From contig QGUR01000155.1 of NCBI GenBank assembly GCA_003242205.1, forward strand, positions 1 to 10,467: DNA of 10,467 nt, in the 5' to 3' direction. The notes under the pieces are model-generated. The model searched no databases and was not told the origin of the DNA. It was given only the letters and a program-made list of their open reading frames with translations. Positions 1 through 6,139 of this stretch are shown one piece after another (positions within the stretch are counted from its first letter, which is position 1; every line of letters starts with the position of its first letter). Source of the stretch: Chloroflexota bacterium. GTDB taxonomy: Bacteria > Chloroflexota > Anaerolineae > Aggregatilineales > Phototrophicaceae. The position numbers and the translations under genes were made by a program.

Positions 1-50
1 ATCTTCACTTTCCCCTTCCGCCGTCGCGTTCAATGTGTATAAGAAGACAG
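1..50 (+). other. Residual Nextera/Illumina library adaptor (assembly artefact)
   Basis: Positions 33-50 read ATGTGTATAAGAAGACAG. This is the Tn5 mosaic end AGATGTGTATAAGAGACAG without its first two bases and with one inserted A. The flanking order also fits an Illumina P5 side: 1-8 (ATCTTCAC) resembles the end of P5 (ATCTACAC), 9-16 would be an 8-base i5 index, and 17-31 resembles the Read-1 segment TCGTCGGCAGCGTC with several errors. The insert should therefore begin at 51. The errors are of the kind expected from noisy long reads or thin coverage at a contig edge. The mosaic-end match is strong; the P5/index parse rests on architecture and weaker similarity. Confidence 0.88.
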
Positions 51-545
51 GTCCCCCGGCCCCGCCGCCGGCACGTACAGTTGACCAGCGGGGCCAAAAC
101 GCAGGTACTTCCAGGCGTGATGCCGTTCAGGCGGAAAATCGTCATACACGACGACGGGCTGCGGCGGCGTCTCCAGATTGGCTTCGATGTCGTCGTAGCG
201 CAGAATGCTGCCGATTGTGGCGACATACAACGCGCCATCGCGGAACGCGACGCCGTTTGGGTTATCCAGCCCGCGCGCGATGGTGTAGACCTGTTCGGCG
301 GTTCCGTCGCCATCGCCGTCCACCAGCGCGTAAACGTTACCGGCCTGCCGGGTTCCGACAAAGACGGTTCCATTGTCGCCCAGTGCCAGCGAACGCGCTC
401 CGGCCACGCCGCTGGCATACAGGCTGATTTCGAAACCATCGGGCAGCGTGATCTGGTCGAGGGGCAGGTTGGTTCCCTGCGCCGATGCCGGCACGAGCGT
501 AACCGGCAGGGCGAGCATCGCGAGGATCAACAGGAAGCGACGCAT
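51..545 (-). CDS. Secreted sorbosone-dehydrogenase-like beta-propeller, 5' part only
   Basis: This is the N-terminal 165 codons of a PQQ-dependent sugar (L-sorbosone) dehydrogenase-type protein. Residues 1-22 form a signal peptide (MRRF, a Leu/Ala-rich core, then ASA-Q), so the product is exported. The mature part carries family hallmarks: LPDGFEISLYA, VFVGTR, DGDGTA, GLDNPNGVAFRDG-LYVA, RYDDIE and HHAWK-LRFGP-G-LYVP. These are blades of a propeller that normally exceeds 350 residues. The start at 545 is preferred to an upstream Met at 602 because the signal peptide begins there and a GGAG precedes it. The gene is cut by the adaptor at 1-50: the apparent last residues LSSYTH are the reverse translation of the mosaic end, not protein. 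PQQ dependence and substrate are inferred from the family; many members have no known substrate. It is divergent from the downstream ALDH. Confidence 0.8.
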
Positions 546-646
546 AGACTCTGTTCTCCACATAAGCCAACACACGCTTACATCGCACGACATTATAGCC
601 ACAACCTTCTGGCAGGCCGGAGATGAGGCTGCGCGCTCCGGCTGGT

Positions 647-674
647 TTGAATTCGATCAAAACACGGTTACTAT
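647..674 (+). promoter_or_regulatory. Candidate promoter of the ALDH-GNAT cluster
   Basis: TTGAAT at 647-652 and TACTAT at 669-674 are separated by 16 bp. An alternative -10, TATAGG, lies at 672-677. This is the AT-rich part of the 190-bp divergent gap between the propeller gene and the ALDH. Each hexamer matches the sigma70 consensus only partially. Confidence 0.35.
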
Positions 675-691
675 AGGTTGTACGATCAAAA
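654..691 (+). repeat. Direct repeat CGATCAAAA x2, possible operator
   Basis: The 9-mer CGATCAAAA occurs at 654-662 and again at 683-691, 29 bp start to start, or close to three helical turns. The first copy lies in the spacer of the candidate promoter and the second just beyond its -10. This arrangement would suit a repressor, but no regulator is encoded nearby. Confidence 0.45.
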
Positions 692-735
692 TAGTTTAGT
701 TGCATCCCCTGTCACCTAGAGGAGTTTGTGTCGGA

Positions 736-2181
736 ATGCCGGACTTCATCTTTAAGCAATTGATCGACGGCCAGTGGGTTGACGCTGCTAACGGCAACAC
801 CTGGGATTTACTAAACCCAGCAACTGAAGAGTCGCTCGGCCTCATGCCGTTTGGCGACGCGGCAGATGCTGAAGCGGCGCTGGACGCGGCAGCCAAAGCC
901 TTTCCCGCATGGTCGCGCACGACGCCTTACGAACGCGCCGAGATTCTGATGAAAGCCGCCGCCTGGGTGCGGGAACGGATTGATGAACTCGGCAGGATTT
1001 CGACCGAAGAGTCCGGCAAGCCGCTGCGCGAATCGACCGCCGAATGGGTCACGGCGGCCAACCTGTTCGAGTGGTACGCCGAAGAGGGCAAGCGCGCTTA
1101 TGGCCGCACGATTCCGGCGCGCAAAGCCGACCGCCGCATCATGGTGGTTTACAGCCCGGTCGGCGTGGTCGGCACGATTTCGGCCTGGAATTTCCCGGTT
1201 TACAACATCGTACGTTCATGGGCGGCGGCGCTGGCGGCGGGCTGCACGGTCGTCGGGCGTCCGTCCGAATATACGCCGCGTTCGGCCATGCTGCTGGCTC
1301 AGGCGCTGGTCGAGGCCGGTATCCCGGCCGGCGTGATTAACGTCATCAACGGCGACCCGGAGGCGATGGGGCAGGCGATGCTCAAAGACCCGCGCTGCCG
1401 CAAGATCAGCTTCACGGGCAGCACCCGCGTCGGCAAAATTCTGCTCGAAGGCTCAGCCGAAACGCTCACCAAGCTGGCGCTGGAACTGGGCGGCAACGCG
1501 CCGGTGCTGGTGTTCCCCGATGTCGATGTCGAGCAGGTTGCCAAACAGGCGATTGCGTTCAAGTACCGCAACTGCGGTCAGGTATGCATCGCGCCGCAGC
1601 GCTTCTTCGTTCACAGCCGGATTGCTGAAGAATTCATCGACCGCGTGACCAATCTGTCGCGCAATCTGAAGCTCGGCAACGGGCTGGACGCTTCGACCGA
1701 TGTCGGGCCGCTCATCAACGCGCGCCAGCGCGAGCGCGTGGAGCAGTTGCTGGCGGCGTCTGTCGCGCAGGGCGCGGAGGTTCTGGTCGGTGGATCTCGC
1801 CCCGAAGACAAGCCGCGCGGCTATTTCTATAACCCGACGGTTGTCACCAATCTCAAGCCGGACATGCCGCTCTACCGCGAGGAAATCTTCGGGCCGGTCA
1901 TGCCTGTCATCCCATTCGACGATGTGGATGAGGCGCTGGCGCTGGCGAACAACACTGAATACGGGCTGGCTGCTTATGTGCAGACCGGTAACCTCAATAC
2001 CGCCATTCGCATGTATGAAGAACTGGAGTATGGCATGGTGGCAATCAACGACTGGTTGCCGTCGACGCCGGAAGCGCCGTTCGGCGGCGTGAAGCAGAGT
2101 GGCATTGGCCGCGAATGTGGCCGCGAGGGTATGGAGAAATATCTGGAACCGAAGACTGTGTTCATTGGTGGCTTGCCATGA
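736..2181 (+). CDS. Aldehyde dehydrogenase, succinate-semialdehyde dehydrogenase type
   Basis: This NAD(P)-dependent oxidoreductase converts an aldehyde to a carboxylate; 481 residues is a full-length family member. Visible sites are AWNFP (150-154, oxyanion Asn152), the cofactor loop FTGSTRVG (226-233), the general base Glu250 in LELGGNAP, the nucleophile Cys284 in GQVC, and EIFGP (383-387). The C-terminal PSTPEAPFGGVKQSGIGRE block is typical of the SSADH/lactaldehyde branch. The start at 736 is chosen over a TTG at 700 because AGAGGAG lies at 718-724 and the family N-terminus begins with this Met. Odd point: the usual Lys of the KPSE loop, which contacts the cofactor adenosine ribose, is Arg175 (GRPSE). 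The stop overlaps the GNAT start (ATGA), implying coupled translation. The physiological aldehyde cannot be read from the sequence. Confidence 0.93.
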   Translation: MPDFIFKQLIDGQWVDAANGNTWDLLNPATEESLGLMPFGDAADAEAALDAAAKAFPAWSRTTPYERAEILMKAAAWVRERIDELGRISTEESGKPLRESTAEWVTAANLFEWYAEEGKRAYGRTIPARKADRRIMVVYSPVGVVGTISAWNFPVYNIVRSWAAALAAGCTVVGRPSEYTPRSAMLLAQALVEAGIPAGVINVINGDPEAMGQAMLKDPRCRKISFTGSTRVGKILLEGSAETLTKLALELGGNAPVLVFPDVDVEQVAKQAIAFKYRNCGQVCIAPQRFFVHSRIAEEFIDRVTNLSRNLKLGNGLDASTDVGPLINARQRERVEQLLAASVAQGAEVLVGGSRPEDKPRGYFYNPTVVTNLKPDMPLYREEIFGPVMPVIPFDDVDEALALANNTEYGLAAYVQTGNLNTAIRMYEELEYGMVAINDWLPSTPEAPFGGVKQSGIGRECGREGMEKYLEPKTVFIGGLP

Positions 2182-2921
2182 TACCCGGGGAGCGGCCCTC
2201 CATTACCATTCTGAATACACAACAGGAGCATGTTCCCGCTCTGGCCGAGTTGCAGCGCATCGTCTTTCCCACGCTGACCGACGACGAGCTGCTGACCGAA
2301 GAGAAATACCTGAAACATCTCGAAATTTTCCCCGAAGGCCAGTTTGTGGCGCTAATGCGAACGCCCGATGGCGACCGCGTGGTCGGCGCAACGAGCACGT
2401 TCCGCACGAATTTCGATTTCGATCATATTCAGCATACTTTTCTGGAGGCGTCGGCGGATGGGTGGTTGACTAACCACGACCCGAACGGCGAATGGCTCTA
2501 CGGGATCGATCTGGCGGTTCACCCGGAGTTTCGTGGTCGCCATATTGGCCGCCGGCTTTACGAGGCGCGCCAGCAACTCGTCTATGAGCTTAACCTGCGC
2601 GGCGAGATTGCCGGGGGCATGCTGCCGGGCTATCACTATCACCGGCGGAAACTCACCATCGCCCAGTATGTGCTGCGCGTGAAGCAAGGGCGTATCTTTG
2701 ACCCGACGCTGACGATGCAGCTTAAAAACGGATTTCGCATTCGCGGCATTCTTTACAACCATTTGACAGACCCGCGTTCGAATAATGCGGCGTCGTTGAT
2801 CGTGCGTGAGAACCCGTATTACCGTCCGACTCAGGAAGCGCCGCGCCGCGCCCGCCCGGTCAGGCGCGTACCGCGGCCATCCCGTCCCGGCCCATCGCCC
2901 GCGCCGCCGTTCGGTATCTGA
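2178..2921 (+). CDS. GNAT N-acetyltransferase, paralogue 1, with Pro/Arg-rich tail
   Basis: This is a predicted acetyl-CoA-dependent acyltransferase of 247 residues. Motif A is VHPEFRGRHIGRRLYEAR (about 114-131); in the pyrophosphate loop the canonical R-x-x-G-x-G has His at the first Gly position (R-G-R-H-I-G). The blocks FPEGQF (51-56), RLYEAR, LNLRGE--GG-LPGY, DPTLTMQL-NGF and ENPYYRP match, from memory, the GNAT domain that precedes a carbon-nitrogen hydrolase (nitrilase) domain in YhcX-type fusions, but no hydrolase follows. Instead residues 217-247 are a Pro/Arg-rich, low-complexity tail that the adjacent paralogue lacks. The ATG at 2178 overlaps the ALDH stop; a longer reading from 2115 would lie inside the ALDH gene and is unlikely. 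The substrate is unknown. Confidence 0.85.
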   Translation: MIPGERPSITILNTQQEHVPALAELQRIVFPTLTDDELLTEEKYLKHLEIFPEGQFVALMRTPDGDRVVGATSTFRTNFDFDHIQHTFLEASADGWLTNHDPNGEWLYGIDLAVHPEFRGRHIGRRLYEARQQLVYELNLRGEIAGGMLPGYHYHRRKLTIAQYVLRVKQGRIFDPTLTMQLKNGFRIRGILYNHLTDPRSNNAASLIVRENPYYRPTQEAPRRARPVRRVPRPSRPGPSPAPPFGI

Positions 2922-2924
2922 TGT

Positions 2925-3572
2925 ATGGCGGTGAGGAAAATCGTGGTTGTCCAGACCGCCGTCGAGCATTGCGACGCGCTGGCCGAACTGGAATCGATTG
3001 TTTTTCCGACGCTATCGCCGGATGAGTGGTTTACCAGCGAGATGTATTGCGCGCAGGTCGCCACGTTTCCCGAAGGGCAATTTGTCGCGCTTGCAGAAAC
3101 CGCCAACGGTGTGCAGGTCGTTGGCGCGACGACGACATTTCGCACGAACGAGACGTTTGAAGGCGACGATATCCCCTACTACTTCGACTTCATCGGGCGC
3201 GGCTATCTGACGACGCACGAGCCGGACGGGGAGTGGCTTTATGGCACGGGGCTGATGGTTCACCCGGCGTTCCGGCGCATGGGCATCGGCACACGTCTCT
3301 ATGAAGCGCGACGCGAGTTGGTGAAACGACTCAACCTGCGCGGTGAGTTGGTCGGCGGGCTGCTGCCCGGCTATGAAAACTACCGGGGGCAAATGAGCGT
3401 TGCAGACTATGCGCGCCGGGTCGTGGCGGGCGAGCTGACCGACCCGACGCTCACAATGCAGCTCAGGAATGGATTTGTGCTGCGCCGGCTACTGCCGGGT
3501 TTTATCGACGATCCGCGCTCCGACAACACGGCGACGCTGATCGCGCGCGAAAACCCGGACTATCGCCCCTGA
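2925..3572 (+). CDS. GNAT N-acetyltransferase, paralogue 2
   Basis: This is a second stand-alone GNAT protein of 215 residues, starting 3 bp after the first one ends. By eye it is roughly half identical to paralogue 1 along its whole length: AELESIVFPTL, FPEGQFVAL, VVGATTTFRTN, GEWLYG, RLYEAR, LNLRGEL-GGLLPGY, DPTLTMQLRNGF, DPRS-N, ENPDYRP. It keeps the canonical acetyl-CoA loop R-R-M-G-I-G (about 117-122) that paralogue 1 has altered. It stops cleanly at ENPDYRP, without the Pro/Arg tail. The tandem arrangement points to a local duplication followed by divergence, probably in one transcript with the ALDH. It resembles the acetyltransferase half of GNAT/nitrilase fusion proteins. Its substrate is not deducible. 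Confidence 0.88.
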   Translation: MAVRKIVVVQTAVEHCDALAELESIVFPTLSPDEWFTSEMYCAQVATFPEGQFVALAETANGVQVVGATTTFRTNETFEGDDIPYYFDFIGRGYLTTHEPDGEWLYGTGLMVHPAFRRMGIGTRLYEARRELVKRLNLRGELVGGLLPGYENYRGQMSVADYARRVVAGELTDPTLTMQLRNGFVLRRLLPGFIDDPRSDNTATLIARENPDYRP

Positions 3573-3588
3573 AACGCGTCGATCGCTG

Positions 3589-4236
3589 TCACGTGCCCGA
3601 TGTGGCCGGGCTGCGGTTCTCGACGACCTGACGCAAGGCGTTCAGGAGCGTTTCGGGTGGGTGCGCGCCGCTGATAGCATACAGGTTGTCTAGCACGAAG
3701 AGCGGCACGCCCTGAACGCCAAGCTGCTGCGCCTGCCGTACCTGTGCCAGCACCTCAGCTTCCGCGTCCTTGCCGGCCAGCGCAGCGGCTATCGCTTCGC
3801 GATCCAGACCGGCTTCGGCGGCGATGTTGGCCAGAACATCAATCTGGCCGATGTCTTGCCCGTGTTCGAAGTAGGCGGCATAGATGCCTTCGATCACCCG
3901 CTCGCGCTGCGCTTCAGGCGAGAGTTCGATCAGCCGGTGTGAAAGCAGCGTGTTCGGCATTTTGGTGATGAGATCGAAGCGATAGGTTACGCCGATGCGT
4001 TTCCCCGCTTCCGTCGGCCCGGCGAAGGCCATTTCCGGCGTCATGCGTCCGGCGAATTTCTGCCGCATGTAGGGCAGGAAGTCGTAGCCTTCCGGCGGTA
4101 CATCAGGATTGAGGAAGAACGGGCGGTGGCGCACGGTCACCGGCTCGCCCTGCCAGCGCGCCAGCGCGAGTTTCAGATGTTCCCAGCCCAGGCGGCACCA
4201 GGGGCAGACGGTGTCGTGATAGATATCGATATGCAT
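3589..4236 (-). CDS. DsbA-family thioredoxin-fold protein (FrnE-like)
   Basis: This is a 215-residue cytoplasmic thioredoxin-fold oxidoreductase of the FrnE/2-hydroxychromene-2-carboxylate isomerase-like group. The active-site pair is Cys11-Pro-Trp-Cys14 in DTVCPWCRLG. The helical insert is followed by GVQGVPLF, with the expected cis-Pro at 178, and the family signature YAISGAHPPETL (187-198). There is no signal peptide, unlike secreted DsbA. GAAGGT lies at 4249-4244, about 7 bases before the ATG, supporting this start. The likely role is thiol-disulfide exchange or redox stress tolerance, as in FrnE; an isomerase or glutathione-transferase-like activity is less likely given the intact CPWC. 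It converges on the GNAT genes with only 16 bp between stops and no obvious terminator, and diverges from the flavoprotein gene. Confidence 0.9.
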   Translation of the reverse strand: MHIDIYHDTVCPWCRLGWEHLKLALARWQGEPVTVRHRPFFLNPDVPPEGYDFLPYMRQKFAGRMTPEMAFAGPTEAGKRIGVTYRFDLITKMPNTLLSHRLIELSPEAQRERVIEGIYAAYFEHGQDIGQIDVLANIAAEAGLDREAIAAALAGKDAEAEVLAQVRQAQQLGVQGVPLFVLDNLYAISGAHPPETLLNALRQVVENRSPATSGT

Positions 4237-4309
4237 GCGTTATACCTTCGGATTCTGTGGACGAAAGCGGCGGTGGTCGCGGGCGTCGTTCCGAACCGCT
4301 GCGAATAGC

Positions 4310-4323
4310 CCGCCGCAAGGCGG
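4310..4323 (+). other. Short GC hairpin with GNRA-type loop
   Basis: CCGCC (4310-4314), GCAA loop, GGCGG (4319-4323) form a perfect 5-bp stem closed by a stable tetraloop. It lies in the 212-bp gap between two divergent genes. No T-tract follows on either strand, so it is not a standard terminator. On the minus strand it would fall in the leader of the FrnE-like gene. Confidence 0.35.
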
Positions 4324-4399
4324 TCATCTTGAGCCTATTATGCCAGCCGGTTGCGCGATTTGCCGGTAAACACTTTATTAGAGACACGTGGAAAAAGCG

Positions 4400-4408
4400 T
4401 GGTATGCT
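4400..4408 (+). promoter_or_regulatory. Possible extended -10 upstream of the flavoprotein gene
   Basis: TGGTATGCT at 4400-4408 fits the TGnTATnnT extended -10 pattern, about 40 bases before the ATG at 4449. I see no convincing -35, which extended -10 promoters can lack. Confidence 0.25.
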
Positions 4409-4448
4409 TCGGCGTGTAGACGGATTCAGATAACCCTTGCAGGGCGGT

Positions 4449-5390
4449 ATGGGCGATATTGTCATCATCGGCGGTGGGCTGACAGGCCTGTCTGCGGCGT
4501 GGGAACTCGAACGGCTGGGCGTTCCGTACCGGATGATTGAATTAAAGCCGTGGCTGGGCGGGCGCATTCGTACCACCCGCAAAGCGGGCTTTGTGCTGGA
4601 TGCGGCGCACCTGCTGCTGGAGAAACAGGGGGACTGGCCGTTTTTGCGCGAGCTTGGGCTGGAAGACGCGCTGATCACGATCGGGCGCTCGGACAGGGGG
4701 GAGTATGTCCTGTTCCGCGACGGCACGCAGACAGTGGTCGATGTACTGGCGGCGCAAATTACCCAGCCTGTCATGCGCCGCATGGCCGTCAGCAGCGTTG
4801 GCTATCTGGAAGGCAGACGGTTCGGCGTCTGTCTGGAAAATGGCCTGCTGCTCGAAACGCGCGGGCTGATCGTCACCGTCCCGGCGCGCCATGCCGGGCA
4901 TTTGCTGCGTTCGCTGCAACCGGAAGCGGCATACCGCCTGTTCGACTATCGCTATGATTCGGTGGCGCGCGTTTCGCTTGGCTATCGCAAGGAAGATGTC
5001 GGCTCGCTGCCCGAAAACCCGCCCGACGACTATCCAATTACCTTCTGGCAGTGTATCGACCATCCGGCGCGCGTGCCGGCGGGACATGTGTTGATACGGG
5101 CCGGCGTGCGGCTGGCGGTTGAGGATGAGGTAGCGCCTGAACTGCCGTTGCAGCTTGCGGCGGCCATGCGCTGGCCGCTCAACCCGGTCGTCGAACAGGT
5201 GGATTACTGGCCCGAAGCCGATCCGCTGACTCCCCGACAGAGCGGCCACGCCGAAAACATGGCTGTGATTGACCGGTTACTGCCGCCGCAGGTTGCGCTG
5301 GTGGGCAGCGACTACGCCGCGATGGACTTCGCGGATCGGGTTGTGCAGGGGCGTGCGGCGGCGCGCCGGGTCGTTGCGGCGCTCGGCTGA
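4449..5390 (+). CDS. Compact protoporphyrinogen-oxidase-like FAD amine oxidoreductase
   Basis: This is an FAD-dependent oxidoreductase of the amine oxidase/PPO superfamily, 313 residues. The N-terminus is a dinucleotide-binding fold: DIVIIGGGLTGLSAAWELERLG, then the acidic IELKPWLGGRIRT. The C-terminus has the second FAD contact, ALVGSDYAAMDFADRVVQGRAAARRV. Between them, YVLFRDG is followed at once by TQTVVDVLAAQI, which looks like the GGMQTLVDALAARL element that lies much later in HemG/HemY-type enzymes. Roughly 130-150 residues of the usual substrate/membrane domain are therefore absent (family members are typically about 450-470). The reading frame is uninterrupted. The ATG at 4449 has AGGG just upstream; a TTG at 4437 is possible. 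Given the missing domain it may not act on protoporphyrinogen: carotenoid, amine or other substrates are open, as is a decayed enzyme. Confidence 0.75.
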   Translation: MGDIVIIGGGLTGLSAAWELERLGVPYRMIELKPWLGGRIRTTRKAGFVLDAAHLLLEKQGDWPFLRELGLEDALITIGRSDRGEYVLFRDGTQTVVDVLAAQITQPVMRRMAVSSVGYLEGRRFGVCLENGLLLETRGLIVTVPARHAGHLLRSLQPEAAYRLFDYRYDSVARVSLGYRKEDVGSLPENPPDDYPITFWQCIDHPARVPAGHVLIRAGVRLAVEDEVAPELPLQLAAAMRWPLNPVVEQVDYWPEADPLTPRQSGHAENMAVIDRLLPPQVALVGSDYAAMDFADRVVQGRAAARRVVAALG

Positions 5391-5397
5391 ACTCGCG

Positions 5398-5415
5398 AGA
5401 CGACTCGCGTCGTCT
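5398..5415 (+). repeat. Perfect 7-bp hairpin after the flavoprotein stop
   Basis: AGACGAC (5398-5404), TCGC loop, GTCGTCT (5409-5415) begin 8 bases past the stop codon. This could act as a weak terminator or mRNA stabiliser, but the bases after it (GCCCGGTTTGCG) lack a proper T-tract. Confidence 0.4.
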
Positions 5416-5502
5416 GCCCGGTTTGCGTACACTTCGAAAGTCGATACGGGTCGCCGTTCAGGAGAGCTGCCATGCACAGGCGCTTCGACCGGCTCGGCAA
5501 CA

Positions 5503-5709
5503 GTGAGCACAGCGCCTTCCTTCCTCTGGCCTCTGGCCGATATTCACACGATAGCCGGTCGCCTGCGCGGTGGCCGCCCGGCGATATTTCTCCGCACGCG
5601 ACAGGGTGATTTCAGTTTCACGTTTATGGGCAACAGCGTCGATGAAGTGGCGCTGCTGTTTGAAGCGCTTGATCCATCAGGTGAGAGAGGGCTATATGCC
5701 GACGGTTGA
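5503..5709 (+). CDS. Doubtful small hypothetical ORF, possibly frameshifted
   Basis: A GTG-started frame of 68 codons runs through LWPLADIHTIAGRLRGGRPAI and DFSFTFMGNSVDEVALLFEAL. It overlaps the HD-protein start by 14 bases, which would suit coupled translation. The composition looks protein-like, and the competing frame here is less so. The GTG has no good ribosome site. A good one (AGGAG at 5459-5463) instead precedes an ATG at 5472 in another frame, which reads MHRRFDRLGNSEHSAF before reaching a stop at 5609. Removing one base near the tandem CTCTGGCCTCTGGCC (about 5525-5539) would join the two into a protein of about 78 residues. I recognise no family. The alternative is plain intergenic DNA: the 305 bases from 5391 to 5695 hold nothing else beyond the hairpin and a repeat-like element. 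Confidence 0.4.
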   Translation: MSTAPSFLWPLADIHTIAGRLRGGRPAIFLRTRQGDFSFTFMGNSVDEVALLFEALDPSGERGLYADG

Positions 5710-6139
5710 AGACGCGATTGCGCTGGCGCTTGAAGCCCACCGGGGACAGGTGGACCGCGCCGGAGAGCCGTATATTCTGCACCCGCTACGTGTGATGGCA
5801 GGCCTGAAGACAGATACCGAGCGTATTATCGCCGTGTTGCATGACGTGGTGGAAGACAGTGACCTGACGCTCGATGACCTGCGTGCGCTTGGATATGACG
5901 AAACCATCGTCGGTGCGATCGACAGCCTGTCGCGCCGGGAAGGTGAAACCTACGAGGCGTTCATCCAGCGCGTGCGTCAGAACCCGCTCGCCGTGACGGT
6001 CAAGCTGGCCGATCTGGCGGATAACATGGATCTGCGTCGCAACCGCCTGCTGCAGGATACGGATCTGGAACGTTTGCAGCGCTATCAGAACGCATGGTGG
6101 GAACTCACGAAAGCGTCGAACCCCAATGAGGCGAGTTAG
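5696..6139 (+). CDS. Single-domain HD hydrolase, SpoT/MESH1-like
   Basis: This is a 147-residue metal-dependent HD-domain phosphohydrolase resembling the (p)ppGpp-hydrolase half of RelA/SpoT proteins and small alarmone hydrolases (MESH1-like). Expected residues appear in order: AHRGQVDRAGEPYILHP (His29), LHDVVED (His49-Asp50, plus the Glu53-Asp54 pair of the HDxxED motif) and KLADLADNM (Asp106, Asn110). There is no synthetase, TGS or ACT domain, so a synthetase role is excluded. The start at 5696 follows GAGAGAGGG; longer readings in the same frame lose similarity. The natural substrate may be ppGpp or another pyrophosphorylated nucleotide. Its stop overlaps, tail to tail, the stop of the permease relic on the other strand. 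Confidence 0.85.
   Translation: MPTVEDAIALALEAHRGQVDRAGEPYILHPLRVMAGLKTDTERIIAVLHDVVEDSDLTLDDLRALGYDETIVGAIDSLSRREGETYEAFIQRVRQNPLAVTVKLADLADNMDLRRNRLLQDTDLERLQRYQNAWWELTKASNPNEAS

Noticed and set aside
30..50. Natural C-terminus LSSYTH of the propeller protein
   Set aside because: It is the reverse translation of the Tn5 mosaic end, so it is adaptor and not biology.
33..626. Long plus-strand frame opposite the propeller gene
   Set aside because: It is Arg/His-rich, has no recognisable domain, and mirrors a gene with clear family motifs and a signal peptide on the other strand; it also begins inside the adaptor.
2352..2969. Minus-strand frame of 205 codons over the first GNAT
   Set aside because: It is the antisense of a well-supported GNAT gene; no domain and no ribosome site.
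4310..4323. Intrinsic terminator
   Set aside because: The hairpin is perfect but no T-tract follows on either strand, and no gene ends there because the flanking genes diverge.
4542..5249. Long minus-strand frame of 235 codons opposite the flavoprotein
   Set aside because: It is a shadow caused by high GC. Its sequence is rich in Arg, Gln and His without motifs, while the plus strand has clear FAD-binding signatures.
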